DNA of 64,000 nt from Candidatus Obscuribacterales bacterium (lineage in GTDB: Bacteria; Cyanobacteriota; Vampirovibrionia; Obscuribacterales; Obscuribacteraceae), in the NCBI GenBank assembly GCA_021732025.1, contig JAKFVU010000082.1:186001-250000 (forward strand), given 5' to 3'. Position numbers and translations under genes: made by a program. How positions within the stretch are numbered: position 1 is the first letter of the stretch; the number at the start of each line of letters is the position of its first letter. Positions 16,031 to 25,555 of this stretch are shown in pieces. The notes below the pieces were generated by a model. The model was not told where the DNA came from. It made no database searches and saw only the letters and a program-made list of their open reading frames with translations.

Positions 16031-17314
16031 TTATTTATCTTCAAGTGGCAACAAGAGAATCGTGATCATACCAGGGATAGATAGAACGAAGCTGAGCAAA
16101 AAGAAATGAGGATAGCCAAGCGCACCCTGTAGCTTGCCGCTGTAGATGCCAGGTACCATCACGCCTGCGGCCATTAAGGCAGTTGCAATGGCGTAATGAC
16201 CAGACTTGTATTTGGGGTTAACAGTTCTAAGCAAAAACACTGTATAGGCTGCGGTGCCCAATCCGTAAGCAAACTGCTCAACAGCATTACAGACAGAGGC
16301 AAGGAAGACGCTGGGAGCGGAAGTGGCCATAAAGTAGTAGAGCAAAATGGCCGTATTTTGAAAAATAGCAGTGGGCATTAACGTGCGTTTAAGTCCAAAC
16401 TTGCTAACGATAAAACCGCCTACGATACCGCCCAATAAGAGAAAGGCGACGCCAACTCCTCCATATATAAGTCCGACAGTCTCAGTAGAAATGCCAAGGC
16501 CACCGACTTTGGGCGCATCAAGTAAAAATGGAGCAGCCATTTTCAACATCAAGGCATCGCCTAGGCGGAAAATCAATATATAAAGAACAATCGGCACAAT
16601 CGCTTTCTGGGCAAAAAAGGTGCGGAAAACTGTGAGAAATTCAGCCAGGTTAATTGTCGGCTTATCTTCACTTACAGCTGAGACTTGCTGTGGCAAAGCC
16701 AAGAAGTGGAAAATACTTAGCAGTGCAAAAATGGCCGCACAAAGCAAAAACGCTACTGACCATCCGCCTTTGACGCCGAACGCTGAATTATGGGCTAGCC
16801 AACCGGCCAACATTACTAAGCCACCCTGACCAAAGAGCACAGCCATCTTATAGAAAGCATTGCGCACGCCGACAAAATACGACTGTTGTTCTTTGTCTAG
16901 AACCTCAAGATAATAGCCGTCACTGGCTACATCTTGCGTCGCCGAGATCAAAGCCATGAGCGAAAACAGAATGATACTCAAAACCGCTATCTGGCTGCTA
17001 GCCAGGCTCAAGGAGAGAGCGGCACAAGTGAGCGCTAGTATCAACTGTGCCACCACTATCCAAATTCTTTTCTTGCCAACTAAATCTACTAGCGGCGCCC
17101 AAAGAAATTTTGCCACCCAAGCGAGATAGAAAGAGCTAGTCACGACTCCAACAAAATCATTGGATTCGCCTAGATTTTTATAAAAAATGACTGAAACAAG
17201 CACAACTAGTGTGTACGGCAGACCGGAAGCGAAATACAAAGTAGGAATAAATACTGCCGGCTTGGCTTTCAAATTCGGTTCTCGATGTAGAAAATTGCTC
17301 GTCCATGCTAGCAC
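16031..17314 (-). CDS. MFS transporter, AmpG / PAT-like family
   Basis: A 427-residue inner-membrane protein with about twelve hydrophobic helices. The N-terminal FIPTLYFASGLPYTL and the following SSFYLAWVAKFLWAPLVDLVGKKR, with the A-motif-like D-x-x-G-x-K, resemble the AmpG/acetyl-CoA transporter (PAT) subgroup of the major facilitator superfamily. AmpG imports muropeptides for cell-wall recycling; other members carry siderophores or unknown solutes, and the sequence does not settle the substrate. The start is GTG at 17314; the ribosome site is poor and a downstream start is possible. It shares a transcript with the aldo/keto reductase (six-base gap) and diverges from aconitase. Confidence 0.85.
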   Translation of the reverse strand: MLAWTSNFLHREPNLKAKPAVFIPTLYFASGLPYTLVVLVSVIFYKNLGESNDFVGVVTSSFYLAWVAKFLWAPLVDLVGKKRIWIVVAQLILALTCAALSLSLASSQIAVLSIILFSLMALISATQDVASDGYYLEVLDKEQQSYFVGVRNAFYKMAVLFGQGGLVMLAGWLAHNSAFGVKGGWSVAFLLCAAIFALLSIFHFLALPQQVSAVSEDKPTINLAEFLTVFRTFFAQKAIVPIVLYILIFRLGDALMLKMAAPFLLDAPKVGGLGISTETVGLIYGGVGVAFLLLGGIVGGFIVSKFGLKRTLMPTAIFQNTAILLYYFMATSAPSVFLASVCNAVEQFAYGLGTAAYTVFLLRTVNPKYKSGHYAIATALMAAGVMVPGIYSGKLQGALGYPHFFLLSFVLSIPGMITILLLPLEDK

Positions 17315-17446
17315 TGCCAGTCAACAAATTGAAATATTCAGTTAAGACAGCCTGCTATACGGGCTTCAAGGAGCTCTTGATAAGCAAGTTGAAGGCAAAA
17401 ACTAGTACAATGAGAGGCTTAGACTGAAGCTACAAGAGAGACTGCA

Positions 17447-19717
17447 ATGGCTGAATTGAAAGTATCCGATATCAAAAAACTCTACGAAGCGCTGCCCAAG
17501 AAGCATCAAGAAGCGAGAGAGAAATTCGGCCGACCGCTGACCTTAGCAGAGAAGGTGTTGACATCACACCTTGATCATTGGCCAGTCGAAGAAATTAAGC
17601 GCGGCGAAACCTACGCCTTCTTAAGACCAGACCGCGTAGCGATGCAAGATGCCACAGCGCAAATGGCTCTATTGCAGTTCATGCAGGCTCAGTTAAAAAC
17701 AGTTGCGGTACCAAGCACGGTGCACTGCGATCACCTAATTCAGGCCCGTGTTGGCGCTGAACAAGATATGGTGAGCGCCTTAGATGAAAACAAAGAAGTA
17801 TTTGATTTTCTTCAATCAGCTAGTAACAAACATGGTATCGGTTTCTGGAAACCGGGCGCCGGCATCATTCACCAAGTCGTTCTAGAAAACTATGCATTGC
17901 CTGGCACGATGATGATTGGTACAGATTCACATACACCAAATGCTGGCGGCCTCGGTATGGTTGCTATCGGCGTCGGTGGTGCTGACGCTGTAGATGTTAT
18001 GGCCGGAGTGGCTTGGGGCCTGCGTTGGCCTAAGCTAATCGGTATACATTTAAAAGGTAAGCTCAACGGCTGGACTTCACCTAAAGACGTTATTCTAAAA
18101 ATTGCCGGTATTCTCACCGTGGCAGGCGGCACCGGAGCCATTGTTGAGTATTTCGGCGAAGGTACAGAGTCAATAAGCTGCACCGGCAAAGCTACGATCA
18201 CCAATATGGGTGCAGAGCTTGGCGCAACTACTTCGATATTCCCTTACGATGAGCGCATGGCCAAGTATCTCTCGATCACCAAGAGAGAAGAGTTTGCCCA
18301 ACTGGCAAATCAGTATAAAGAGTGTCTAGTGGCCGACCCTGAAGTTGCTGCTAACCCATCTGTCTTCTTTGATCAAGTGGTAGAAATTGATCTTGATCAA
18401 CTAGAACCATATGTAGTGGGTCCTCACACACCTGACTTAGCTAGACCAATTTCTGAATTCGCTGCTGAAATCAAGGTCAAAGGCTATCCAGACAAATTGA
18501 CCTATGCTTTAATCGGCAGCTGCACTAACTCTTCATATGAAGACATGAGCAGAGCTGCCCACGTCGCTCAGCAAGGCACCGATCATGGTATCAAGTCTAG
18601 CTGTGGCTTCTTAATTACTCCTGGTTCTGAGCAAATTTACGAGACCATTGATCGCGATGGTCAGCTCAAAACTCTTGAAGGCATTGGCGGCACTGTTTTG
18701 GCCAACGCCTGCGGCCCATGTATCGGCCAGTGGAAGCGCGTTGACATCAAACAAGGCGAAAGAAATTCCATTATCACTTCTTTCAACCGCAACTTCCAAA
18801 AACGCAACGATGGCAACCCTGAAACCTTAGCCTTTATTGGCAGCCCTGAGATTGTCACTGCCTTAGCGCTTTCAGGCTCACTCTCATTCAATCCTCTAAA
18901 AGATTCAATGACCGGCAGTGATGGCAAAGCCTTTACTTTGGTGCCACCACAAGCCCCTGAGTTGCCTTCAAAAGGCTTCAAATCAGAAGACAATGGCTAC
19001 ATTCCACCAGCCTCTGACGGTGATCAAGTAAAAGTTGTTGTCTTGCCTGATTCAGGCAGACTGCAGTTGTTAGAACCTTTCACCGCCTGGGATGGCAAAG
19101 ACTACGAGAATCTTCCAGTGCTTCTTAAAGCACTAGGCAAGTGCACCACTGACCATATTTCACCAGCTGGTCCATGGCTGAAATTCCGTGGCCACCTCGA
19201 CAAAATTAGCGACAACATGTTCATTGGCGCAATCAACGCATTTTCTAACGAAGTTGGTATTGGTCTTGATGTTTTGAACAAGAAACGTCAGACCTATCCT
19301 GAAGTTGCCCGCCACTACAAGGCTGAAAAGACAGGCTGGATAGTAGTTGGCGATCAAAACTATGGCGAAGGCTCAAGCCGTGAGCACGCTGCTATGTCAC
19401 CAAGATTCTTAGGCTGCAAGGCCGTTTTGGTTAGAAGCTTTGCCCGTATTCACGAAACTAACTTGAAGAAACAAGGTATTCTTGCCCTTACTTTCGTCAA
19501 CCCCGCTGACTATGACAAAGTTCAAGAATTAGACAGATTCAGTATCAAAGGCCTTGGAGCTCTAGCTCCAGACAAAAATATTGATGTTGAAATCAAGCAC
19601 GTCGATGGCACAACCGAAATTATCGAGGTCAAGCACACAATGACCGAAGAACAAATAGGCTGGTTCAAAGCTGGGTCTGCACTCAATTTAATTCGCGAAA
19701 ACAGCCAGAAGAACTAA
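17447..19717 (+). CDS. acn: Aconitate hydratase, mitochondrial (ACO2) type
   Basis: A TCA-cycle enzyme that interconverts citrate and isocitrate through aconitate. The 756 residues have the mitochondrial-type length and not the 890-residue AcnA type or the AcnB domain order. The [4Fe-4S] ligands are Cys359 in [11 protein letters not shown] and Cys422/Cys425 in ACGPCIGQW; the 63 and 3 spacing equals that of the bovine enzyme (358, 421, 424). Other motifs are [23 protein letters not shown] and the swivel-domain [15 protein letters not shown]. The ATG is preceded by AGAGAGACTGCA. The gene is divergent from the MFS transporter. It acts with the succinate dehydrogenase and malic enzyme encoded in this window. 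Confidence 0.96.
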   Translation: MAELKVSDIKKLYEALPKKHQEAREKFGRPLTLAEKVLTSHLDHWPVEEIKRGETYAFLRPDRVAMQDATAQMALLQFMQAQLKTVAVPSTVHCDHLIQARVGAEQDMVSALDENKEVFDFLQSASNKHGIGFWKPGAGIIHQVVLENYALPGTMMIGTDSHTPNAGGLGMVAIGVGGADAVDVMAGVAWGLRWPKLIGIHLKGKLNGWTSPKDVILKIAGILTVAGGTGAIVEYFGEGTESISCTGKATITNMGAELGATTSIFPYDERMAKYLSITKREEFAQLANQYKECLVADPEVAANPSVFFDQVVEIDLDQLEPYVVGPHTPDLARPISEFAAEIKVKGYPDKLTYALIGSCTNSSYEDMSRAAHVAQQGTDHGIKSSCGFLITPGSEQIYETIDRDGQLKTLEGIGGTVLANACGPCIGQWKRVDIKQGERNSIITSFNRNFQKRNDGNPETLAFIGSPEIVTALALSGSLSFNPLKDSMTGSDGKAFTLVPPQAPELPSKGFKSEDNGYIPPASDGDQVKVVVLPDSGRLQLLEPFTAWDGKDYENLPVLLKALGKCTTDHISPAGPWLKFRGHLDKISDNMFIGAINAFSNEVGIGLDVLNKKRQTYPEVARHYKAEKTGWIVVGDQNYGEGSSREHAAMSPRFLGCKAVLVRSFARIHETNLKKQGILALTFVNPADYDKVQELDRFSIKGLGALAPDKNIDVEIKHVDGTTEIIEVKHTMTEEQIGWFKAGSALNLIRENSQKN

Positions 19718-19720
19718 GAG

Positions 19721-19954
19721 CTAGTTACGTACTAACTCTTTTTCGTCAATCTTGCGGCAGCTCAGAAGAGCCGCATAGTCTTCTAATAGCGAAGAAAATT
19801 CAGCGGTATCATTGCCGAAAGTTTCGGCGGGATTGCTGTTCTGCATGGCTATGATGTAGCGATAGATGCTTAGTGCAACGGCATCTTCGCCCACCTCGTG
19901 CCAACCTTGGGCAATTTTATTTAGGCCTTTAGCCAGATAATAGTGATTAACCAT
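19721..19954 (-). CDS. Small helical hypothetical protein (77 aa)
   Basis: ATG 19954 is chosen because AGAGGAGG lies immediately upstream; the frame is open for 26 more codons upstream but without a ribosome site. The 77 residues are helical and resemble a single TPR-like helix pair (YYLAKGLNKIAQGWHEVGEDAVALSIYRYI), followed by an acidic segment. There is no signal peptide. It converges with aconitase, with 3 bases between the stops, and is preceded by the alpha/beta hydrolase gene upstream on the same strand. Function unknown. Confidence 0.6.
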   Translation of the reverse strand: MVNHYYLAKGLNKIAQGWHEVGEDAVALSIYRYIIAMQNSNPAETFGNDTAEFSSLLEDYAALLSCRKIDEKELVRN

Positions 19955-20049
19955 GACTCCTCCTCTTTTTCTTGAGAAGTACTTATTACCATTTAACACC
20001 TCCATGAGCTGAAGAGTATCTAGGCAGGCCAATATATTAATGAGGGTAA

Positions 20050-20967
20050 CTAACTAAATTTGCTAAAGAAGGCTGTCAGGTTTTCTTTTAAGGTGTCTTT
20101 AGCAGTTGCCACCAAATCAGAATGTGCGCTGGCTGGCAGCGCCAGGAGCTGCTTCGGCTGTGAGGCGCTGTCATAGAGCGCTTGGGCATGATGAAAAGCA
20201 ACAGACCGATCGAGCATACCGTGAATAATAAGCAGTGGTGGATGATCGGCCGACAAGATTTCGCGACTGCTTGTTCCGGGCATAGGAAAGAGCCACGATG
20301 GATAAAGCTTAAGAGCTCTCACACGCTCACCACCTATATTACGCAGAGAGCTAAAACCAGACTGCAATATCAGTCCGGCCGACTTTCTTTTGCTCGAGAT
20401 ATAGCTGCTCACCGCTGCCCCAAGAGATTCCCCATAGAGGAAAACTTGATTGGCCGGTAGTGCAAACTTGCCGACAATAAAATCATAAGCTGCTAGACCG
20501 TCTTGGTAGACCCCTTCTAAGGTAGGCGCGCCGGTGCTCTTACCAAAGCCCCTGTAATCGTAGATAAATACAGAAGCGCCGCACTCAAGCAACAACTGAA
20601 ACAGCGGTTCGCGAATAGTAAGATTGCCACTATTTCCGTGGCTAAAAATTACCAGTGGTGCTTCTGGGTTGGGATGCTGAAAATACCAGCCGTGGAGGGT
20701 TTCTTTAGAATCGAGATCGCCAAAGCTATTGAAATACAACTCTTCTGGCTCAATATCCATAGACCGAGGCAAGCGGCCAGCAGGCAACTGAGGAAAGGCA
20801 GTTGGTTGGAAGAGGAGGCGGCGGTAAAGCCGCATATTGACCCGCGGTGAAAGTAGCAGATAGGCAATCGGTGCTAAGAAGAGATAGCGCCATAACCCTT
20901 GCCTGGATGTGGCACTCATCTTTTCAGGCTTGACACGAGCACTGCGAATTTTGCTTTCAAATTTCAA
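20050..20967 (-). CDS. Alpha/beta hydrolase, membrane-anchored
   Basis: A 305-residue serine hydrolase. After a short basic N-terminus and one hydrophobic segment (WRYLFLAPIAYLLL, about residues 26-39), the alpha/beta fold follows: oxyanion-loop motif FSHGNSGN, the strand VFIYDYRGFGKSTG, the nucleophile elbow YGESLGAAVS with the catalytic Ser, the acid site near IIHGMLDRSV, and the catalytic His in SAHSDL. This layout matches the BEM46/YfhR-type hydrolases, whose substrates are poorly known. The first codon is TTG; an in-frame ATG 48 bases later (20919) would remove part of the N-terminus but keep the membrane segment. It follows the GNAT gene by 23 bases. Confidence 0.88.
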   Translation of the reverse strand: MKFESKIRSARVKPEKMSATSRQGLWRYLFLAPIAYLLLSPRVNMRLYRRLLFQPTAFPQLPAGRLPRSMDIEPEELYFNSFGDLDSKETLHGWYFQHPNPEAPLVIFSHGNSGNLTIREPLFQLLLECGASVFIYDYRGFGKSTGAPTLEGVYQDGLAAYDFIVGKFALPANQVFLYGESLGAAVSSYISSKRKSAGLILQSGFSSLRNIGGERVRALKLYPSWLFPMPGTSSREILSADHPPLLIIHGMLDRSVAFHHAQALYDSASQPKQLLALPASAHSDLVATAKDTLKENLTAFFSKFS

Positions 20968-20990
20968 TTGGCAACTTAGTGACTAGGGTA

Positions 20991-21485
20991 TTAAATGATT
21001 TTCTCTAATATTGTCACATCCAGCCAACGATCGTATTTTTTTCCTACCTGTTTAAGGCAGCCCGCCTCAAAGAAACCAAAGTCAAGCATCAGCTTGATGC
21101 TGGCGGTATTCTCACTGCAAATCAAGCCAAGAACCGCATGATAAGACGCTTTCTCGGCAGCGGCCATTAACTCTTCCATAAGCAAACGACCATAACCTTT
21201 TGAAAGATGGCTATGGTCAACATAAATCGACGCTTCAACAGTTTGGCGATAGGCACAGCGCTGGTGATAGAAAGACAATGAGGCAAAAGCCACCACAGAA
21301 CCGTCTTGAAGTGCGACTAAGGTGGGCAAGTTATTCTGCTCATGCTGCTTGAACCAAGCCTCTCGCTCAGCCACAGTCTCAGGGTCAAGGGCAAAAGTAG
21401 CAGTAGAAGTCTCAACGTAGTAGTTATAGATACTAGATATCGATTGGCAATCTGATAGCTGTGCCGGGCGAATTTGAATCGACAT
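20991..21485 (-). CDS. GNAT N-acetyltransferase, phosphinothricin/MnaT-like
   Basis: A 164-residue acetyl-CoA-dependent acetyltransferase. The start IRPAQLSDCQSISSIYNYYVETSTATF and the block SIYVDHSHLSKGYGRLLMEEL (acetyl-CoA loop of the Q/R-x-x-G-x-G/A type, here SKGYGR) place it in the Pat/Bar-YncA group, together with NTASIKLMLDFGF near the end. Relatives acetylate methionine sulfone/sulfoximine, phosphinothricin or amino acids; the actual substrate is not evident. It lies between a small conserved protein and the alpha/beta hydrolase on the same strand, with short gaps, so a common transcript is likely. Confidence 0.9.
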   Translation of the reverse strand: MSIQIRPAQLSDCQSISSIYNYYVETSTATFALDPETVAEREAWFKQHEQNNLPTLVALQDGSVVAFASLSFYHQRCAYRQTVEASIYVDHSHLSKGYGRLLMEELMAAAEKASYHAVLGLICSENTASIKLMLDFGFFEAGCLKQVGKKYDRWLDVTILEKII

Positions 21486-21512
21486 TTTTAAACCAAAAGC
21501 TGCAAAAAATAC

Positions 21513-21785
21513 TTAAGCGACAAGCTTACAAGAATCTGCGGTTCCTAGTATATAGCCACGTCGAGCTTGATCATCAGCATAAAATGCAATGGCACTGGCC
21601 ACATCAAAAACTAAATCGGTGGGTGCAAATTCGGTTAAGCGCATCAGCATCTGCTCTACTTTTTGCCATTCGGCAGTATTAAGCGGAATGGCCTCATCAA
21701 GGCGCTTTGCAATCGCTTGATTTTCTGATTGCGGCTTTTTGCTGCGACTTTCGCTAGATTTAGATTTGCGCACTTTGGCATTCAT
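21513..21785 (-). CDS. Small protein of an uncharacterised paralogous family, copy 1
   Basis: A 90-residue soluble protein with an excellent ribosome site (AAGGAG) before the ATG. It begins MNAKV and has a basic Ser/Lys-rich segment up to about residue 25. The conserved body follows: RLDEAIPLNTAEW, a helix, and ADDQARRGYILG near the C-terminus. The product of 35226-35483 shares all these elements, so this is a family with at least two members in 14 kb. I recognise no known domain. The compact, mostly helical shape with a conserved basic RRGYILG could bind nucleic acid or a partner protein, but nothing proves it. Confidence 0.75.
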   Translation of the reverse strand: MNAKVRKSKSSESRSKKPQSENQAIAKRLDEAIPLNTAEWQKVEQMLMRLTEFAPTDLVFDVASAIAFYADDQARRGYILGTADSCKLVA

Positions 21786-22173
21786 GATAAAGCTCCTTGC
21801 CTAGGCCTCTTACTGCGAGACCTTCAAAATTTGAACCTGATATCCATACTGCTAATAACGACGAATTAGGACAAAAAGTTCAAAGCTAACATTGCTAGAA
21901 AGACGCTCGTGGCAAAGCCAAGTTCCGAGCCTTAGCAAGATGAACGGATTATAAGGAGAAGGTACTTGCAATAGATTTGTGCTTTGCAACTTGCATCTTT
22001 TGCTTGCCAAGCCAATAGAAACGAATTAGCCCAACAATTTGAGCGTCATGTGACTTTCCGAAAATTAGACAAAAGCAGGGTCACACGGTGTTTCAGCTGG
22101 CTATAATTTGTTATGTCCGATAGTGGACCGGAGCTGTTATGGCTCTGAGCATCCCAGGAGATTGAACATTCAA
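21786..22173. other. Intergenic region upstream of sdh; no gene seen
   Basis: These 388 bases lie between the divergent small-protein gene and sdhC. Apart from the sdh promoter near 22102 I see no gene, strong hairpin or repeat. The first half carries the leader of the minus-strand gene. Confidence 0.5.
22102..22107 (+). promoter_or_regulatory. Putative -10 element of the sdhCAB operon
   Basis: TATAAT at 22102-22107, with a weak -35 position upstream. Transcription would begin near 22114, which lies after the ATG at 22108 and so argues for the second ATG (22174) as the sdhC start. Confidence 0.45.
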
Positions 22174-22974
22174 ATGACCCAATCGCAACTTACTGATTTG
22201 CCTGAATCAAAGCTCCCGCAATCAAATGCAGTGCCAGCTTATGAAGGCCCCACCTCGCGCAAAGACAACTGGTGGGTAGAACCATTTCTTATTGCTTTTG
22301 TTTTTACGGCTTTCGGCATTTACGCCACTGGCAGAGCCATCGAAAACAATCTTTATGAAATAGGCCCTTACCTCTCGCCTTTCTATTCTCCTAATTTGAA
22401 AGAGTTTGTGCCGTGGTGGCCACTATCGCCAGCCTTCTTGATACTGTGGATTCCTCTGTCGTTCAGAGCGACTTGCTACTACTACCGCAAGGCCTATTAC
22501 CGCTCTTACTTTATGCATCCACCGGCTTGCACCGTGGGCATGTTCAAAGGCAAAGGCTACACCGGTGAACAATCCTTCCCCTTTGTTCTGCAGAATCTGC
22601 ATCGCTATGCCTTCTATGTGGCCACACCAGTACTACTGATTCTCTGGTGGGATGCCATCAAGACTCTCTATTACGATGGTTCTTTCCACATGAGTGTGCT
22701 AACCCTAGTAATGATTGCAAACTGCATTCTTCTTTCTGGTTACACCTTTGGCTGTCACGCTTGCAGGCACATAGTCGGCGGCAAAGAAGATTGCTTCTCA
22801 TGCCCCTCAAACGAATCGAAAGTAAAACCTGCCTTCCAAGCTTGGCAGCTAGTGACTAAATTCAATGAGCGCCACCAGCAATGGGCCTGGACCTCACTAT
22901 TTTCTGTGGCCCTCACTGATCTATATATCCGTTACACCTGTGTCAATCCCAACATTGCATTTCAACTATTTTAA
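22174..22974 (+). CDS. sdhC: Succinate dehydrogenase membrane anchor subunit, five-helix (Sdh1) type
   Basis: A 266-residue integral membrane protein with about five hydrophobic helices (starting at FLIAFVFTAF, SPAFLILW, ATPVLLILW, LTLVMIANC and WTSLFSVAL). It anchors the dehydrogenase and passes electrons to quinone. Conserved marks are the Cys-rich block FGCHACRHIVGG followed by DCFSCPSN, and several His in LHRYAFY and RHQQW. This is the single-anchor type known from actinobacterial Sdh1 and not the classic sdhC/sdhD pair; no sdhD is found. The frame is open from an upstream ATG at 22108, but the promoter position and AGGAG at 22155 favour ATG 22174. The stop lies three bases before sdhA. 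Confidence 0.85.
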   Translation: MTQSQLTDLPESKLPQSNAVPAYEGPTSRKDNWWVEPFLIAFVFTAFGIYATGRAIENNLYEIGPYLSPFYSPNLKEFVPWWPLSPAFLILWIPLSFRATCYYYRKAYYRSYFMHPPACTVGMFKGKGYTGEQSFPFVLQNLHRYAFYVATPVLLILWWDAIKTLYYDGSFHMSVLTLVMIANCILLSGYTFGCHACRHIVGGKEDCFSCPSNESKVKPAFQAWQLVTKFNERHQQWAWTSLFSVALTDLYIRYTCVNPNIAFQLF

Positions 22975-22977
22975 ATT

Positions 22978-24804
22978 ATGAGCGAATACGAAATTAGAGA
23001 ACACGACGTTTTGGTAATTGGCGCAGGTGGAGCGGGCTTGAGAGCCGCCATCGAAGTCTCTGGCCAAGGCGTCAGCGTAGGACTGGTCTGTAAATCACTC
23101 TTAGGCAAAGCCCACACAGTTATGGCAGAAGGCGGAGTTGCCGCTGCTTTAGCAAACGTCGACCCCATGGACGGTTGGCAAACCCACTTCAAAGACACCA
23201 TGAATGGTGGCAAGCAGCTGAACAATTGGCGCATGGCCCAATTGCACGCGCAAGAAGCTCCAGACAGAGTGAAAGAGCTAGAGCGCTGGGGTGCAGTTTT
23301 TGACCGCACCAAAGACGGCAAAATCTTGCAACGGGCCTTTGGTGGCCACACCTGGAAGCGTCTCTGCCACGTCGGCGATAGAACCGGCTTAGAGATGATC
23401 CGCACCTTGCAAGACCGCGGCGTACACCAAGGCATCGAAGTGTACATGGAGTGCACAATCACCAAGCTGATCAAAGACGGCGACAAAATTGCCGGTGCCT
23501 TTGGTTATTACCGTGAAGATGGCCGCTACATTCTCTTCAAAACTAAAGCAATTGTGCTCGCCACCGGTGGCACTGGTAAAGCCTATACAGTTACTTCTAA
23601 CTCATGGGAATACACTGGCGACGGTCAGGGACTAGCCTATGATGCTGGTGCTGAGCTTATTGACATGGAGTTTATCCAATTCCACCCAACCGGTATGGTC
23701 TGGCCACCAGGCGTACGCGGCATCTTAGTGACTGAAGGGGTGCGTGGTGAAGGCGGCATTTTGCGCAATAGCTTAGGCGAGCGTTTTATGTTCAAATACT
23801 TGCCAGAAACCACTCGCAACGACTATGCAGCTGATGAAGCCGAAGCTGTCACTTGGGTCAATGCGGCCCTGGCTGGTACTCGCACAGAAGCCCGTCGCCC
23901 ACCAGAGCTATCGACTCGCGATAACGTTGCTCGCGCTATCTATACCGAAGTAAAAGAAGGTCGCGGTTCACCTCACGGTGGCGTCTTCCTCGACATCAGC
24001 TATCAAGATTCAGACCGGGTGAAGAAGAAACTTCCTTCTATGTATCACCAGTTCAAAGACTTGGCAGATGTAGACATCACTGCTGGCCCCATGGAAGTGG
24101 GACCAACCATGCACTACACCATGGGTGGTATCAGAGTCGACGCCGAATCGCAAATGTCGAGAGTACCAGGATTGTTCGCCGCCGGCGAATGTTCTGGAGG
24201 TATGCACGGAGCCAACCGCCTGGGCGGCAACTCACTGTCTGACTTAGTCGTATTCGGTAAAAGGGCCGGCGCTGGGGCTGTTGAGTATGTCAAAGGCCTA
24301 AGTGACCAACCAAAAATTGACGACAACTTTGTCAAAGAAGCGATGGCTGAAATGGAAGCACCGTTCCAAATAAAAGACGGTAAAAATCCATATGATGTGC
24401 ACAAAGAACTGAACAAAATCATGTCTACTTATGTAGGCATCTTCCGCGAAGAAGCGGAGCTTGCCACCGGAGTGGCCAAGCTAGAAGAGCTCAAAGCAGA
24501 CATAGAAAAAGCTGGTGCTAAAGGTACTAAAGCCTTTAACCCAGGCTGGCACATGTGCCGTGACTTGAAGAATATGATGATTTGCTCTGAAGCGATTGCC
24601 CGCAGTGCACTATCTCGCCAAGAAAGTCGTGGTGCACATAGCCGCCTCGACTATCCCGACACTGAAAAAGAGTGGGGCACTAAGAACTCTGCTTGCAGCA
24701 AAGGTGCTGATGGCAAAATGGTCTTAGAGCATACTCCACTACCAGAAATGCCTGCAGACTTAAAAGAGCTTTTCGTTAAAAAAAAGGAGCCAGCTAATGC
24801 CTGA
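22978..24804 (+). CDS. sdhA: Succinate dehydrogenase flavoprotein subunit
   Basis: A 608-residue catalytic subunit that oxidises succinate to fumarate with covalently bound FAD. Seen: the N-terminal Rossmann motif VIGAGGAGLRAAIE; MAEGGVAAAL; GHTWKRLCHVGDRTG, holding the region of the FAD-linking His; the active-site region EFIQFHPTG; RGEGGILRN; the fumarate-site HYTMGGIRV; ECSGGMHGANRLGGNSL; and SRGAHSRLDYP near the C-terminus. All the expected catalytic blocks are present. The 3' end overlaps sdhB by 8 bases, so the two are translationally coupled. It acts with aconitase and malic enzyme in the TCA cycle and delivers electrons to quinone. Confidence 0.97.
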   Translation: MSEYEIREHDVLVIGAGGAGLRAAIEVSGQGVSVGLVCKSLLGKAHTVMAEGGVAAALANVDPMDGWQTHFKDTMNGGKQLNNWRMAQLHAQEAPDRVKELERWGAVFDRTKDGKILQRAFGGHTWKRLCHVGDRTGLEMIRTLQDRGVHQGIEVYMECTITKLIKDGDKIAGAFGYYREDGRYILFKTKAIVLATGGTGKAYTVTSNSWEYTGDGQGLAYDAGAELIDMEFIQFHPTGMVWPPGVRGILVTEGVRGEGGILRNSLGERFMFKYLPETTRNDYAADEAEAVTWVNAALAGTRTEARRPPELSTRDNVARAIYTEVKEGRGSPHGGVFLDISYQDSDRVKKKLPSMYHQFKDLADVDITAGPMEVGPTMHYTMGGIRVDAESQMSRVPGLFAAGECSGGMHGANRLGGNSLSDLVVFGKRAGAGAVEYVKGLSDQPKIDDNFVKEAMAEMEAPFQIKDGKNPYDVHKELNKIMSTYVGIFREEAELATGVAKLEELKADIEKAGAKGTKAFNPGWHMCRDLKNMMICSEAIARSALSRQESRGAHSRLDYPDTEKEWGTKNSACSKGADGKMVLEHTPLPEMPADLKELFVKKKEPANA

Positions 24805-25555
24805 GTCAACCGGTCGCCAGGCGACCCTGAAGGTATATAGAGGCACCAAAGATAAAGGTGAGTTTCAATCTTACAAAGTGCCTGTTGAAGCTGGAATGGT
24901 AGTTCTTGACGCCATTCACTATATTCAACAAAACTTTGATCCGGAACTAGCTGTGCGTTGGAATTGCAAGGCTGCTAAATGCGGTTCATGCAGTGCTGAA
25001 GTTAACGGCATGCCTTCTTTGATGTGCAAATCAAGAATGGATTCGTTCAAAGACGACGAAGACATTTGTGTTCAACCGATCAAGACTTTTCCTATCATCA
25101 AAGACTTGGTCACCGACGTCAGTTGGAACTATGAAGTCAATAAAAAGATCAAAGCTTTTTCGCCTTCTCCAGATGCTGACTGGACCATCTATCAAGAAGA
25201 TATTGAGCGCGTTCAAGAGTTTCGCAAATGTATTGAATGCTTCCTCTGCCAAAACGTCTGCCACGTTCTGCGCGATCACGAACGCAAAGACAATTTCATG
25301 GGCCCACGTTTCATGGTACGGGTAGCCGGTTTGGAGATGCATCCTCTAGATGAAGCCAATCGCATGAAGTATCTAAAGGATGAAGGCCATATTGGTTATT
25401 GCAACATCACAAAGTGCTGCACTGAAGTTTGTCCTGAAGATATTCACATCACTGACAATGCCATTATTCCGTTGAAAGAAAGAGTGGTGGACGAGTTCTA
25501 CGACCCATTAGGTAAGTTCATCCGTGGTGTTCTTGGCGGCGGCAAAAAGAAGTAA
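24797..25555 (+). CDS. sdhB: Succinate dehydrogenase iron-sulfur subunit
   Basis: A 252-residue electron-transfer subunit with three Fe-S clusters between FAD and the anchor. The [2Fe-2S] ligands lie in NCKAAKCGSCSAEVNG and LMCKS; the [4Fe-4S] set in CIECFLCQNVC with the later CP; and the [3Fe-4S] set in YCNITKCCTEVCPED. All the Cys groups expected of the family are present. ATG 24797 overlaps sdhA by 8 bases and has AAAGGAG upstream. The stop TAA at 25553-25555 is the beginning of a tetranucleotide run, and a strong terminator follows. This ends the sdhCAB operon. Confidence 0.96.
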   Translation: MPESTGRQATLKVYRGTKDKGEFQSYKVPVEAGMVVLDAIHYIQQNFDPELAVRWNCKAAKCGSCSAEVNGMPSLMCKSRMDSFKDDEDICVQPIKTFPIIKDLVTDVSWNYEVNKKIKAFSPSPDADWTIYQEDIERVQEFRKCIECFLCQNVCHVLRDHERKDNFMGPRFMVRVAGLEMHPLDEANRMKYLKDEGHIGYCNITKCCTEVCPEDIHITDNAIIPLKERVVDEFYDPLGKFIRGVLGGGKKK

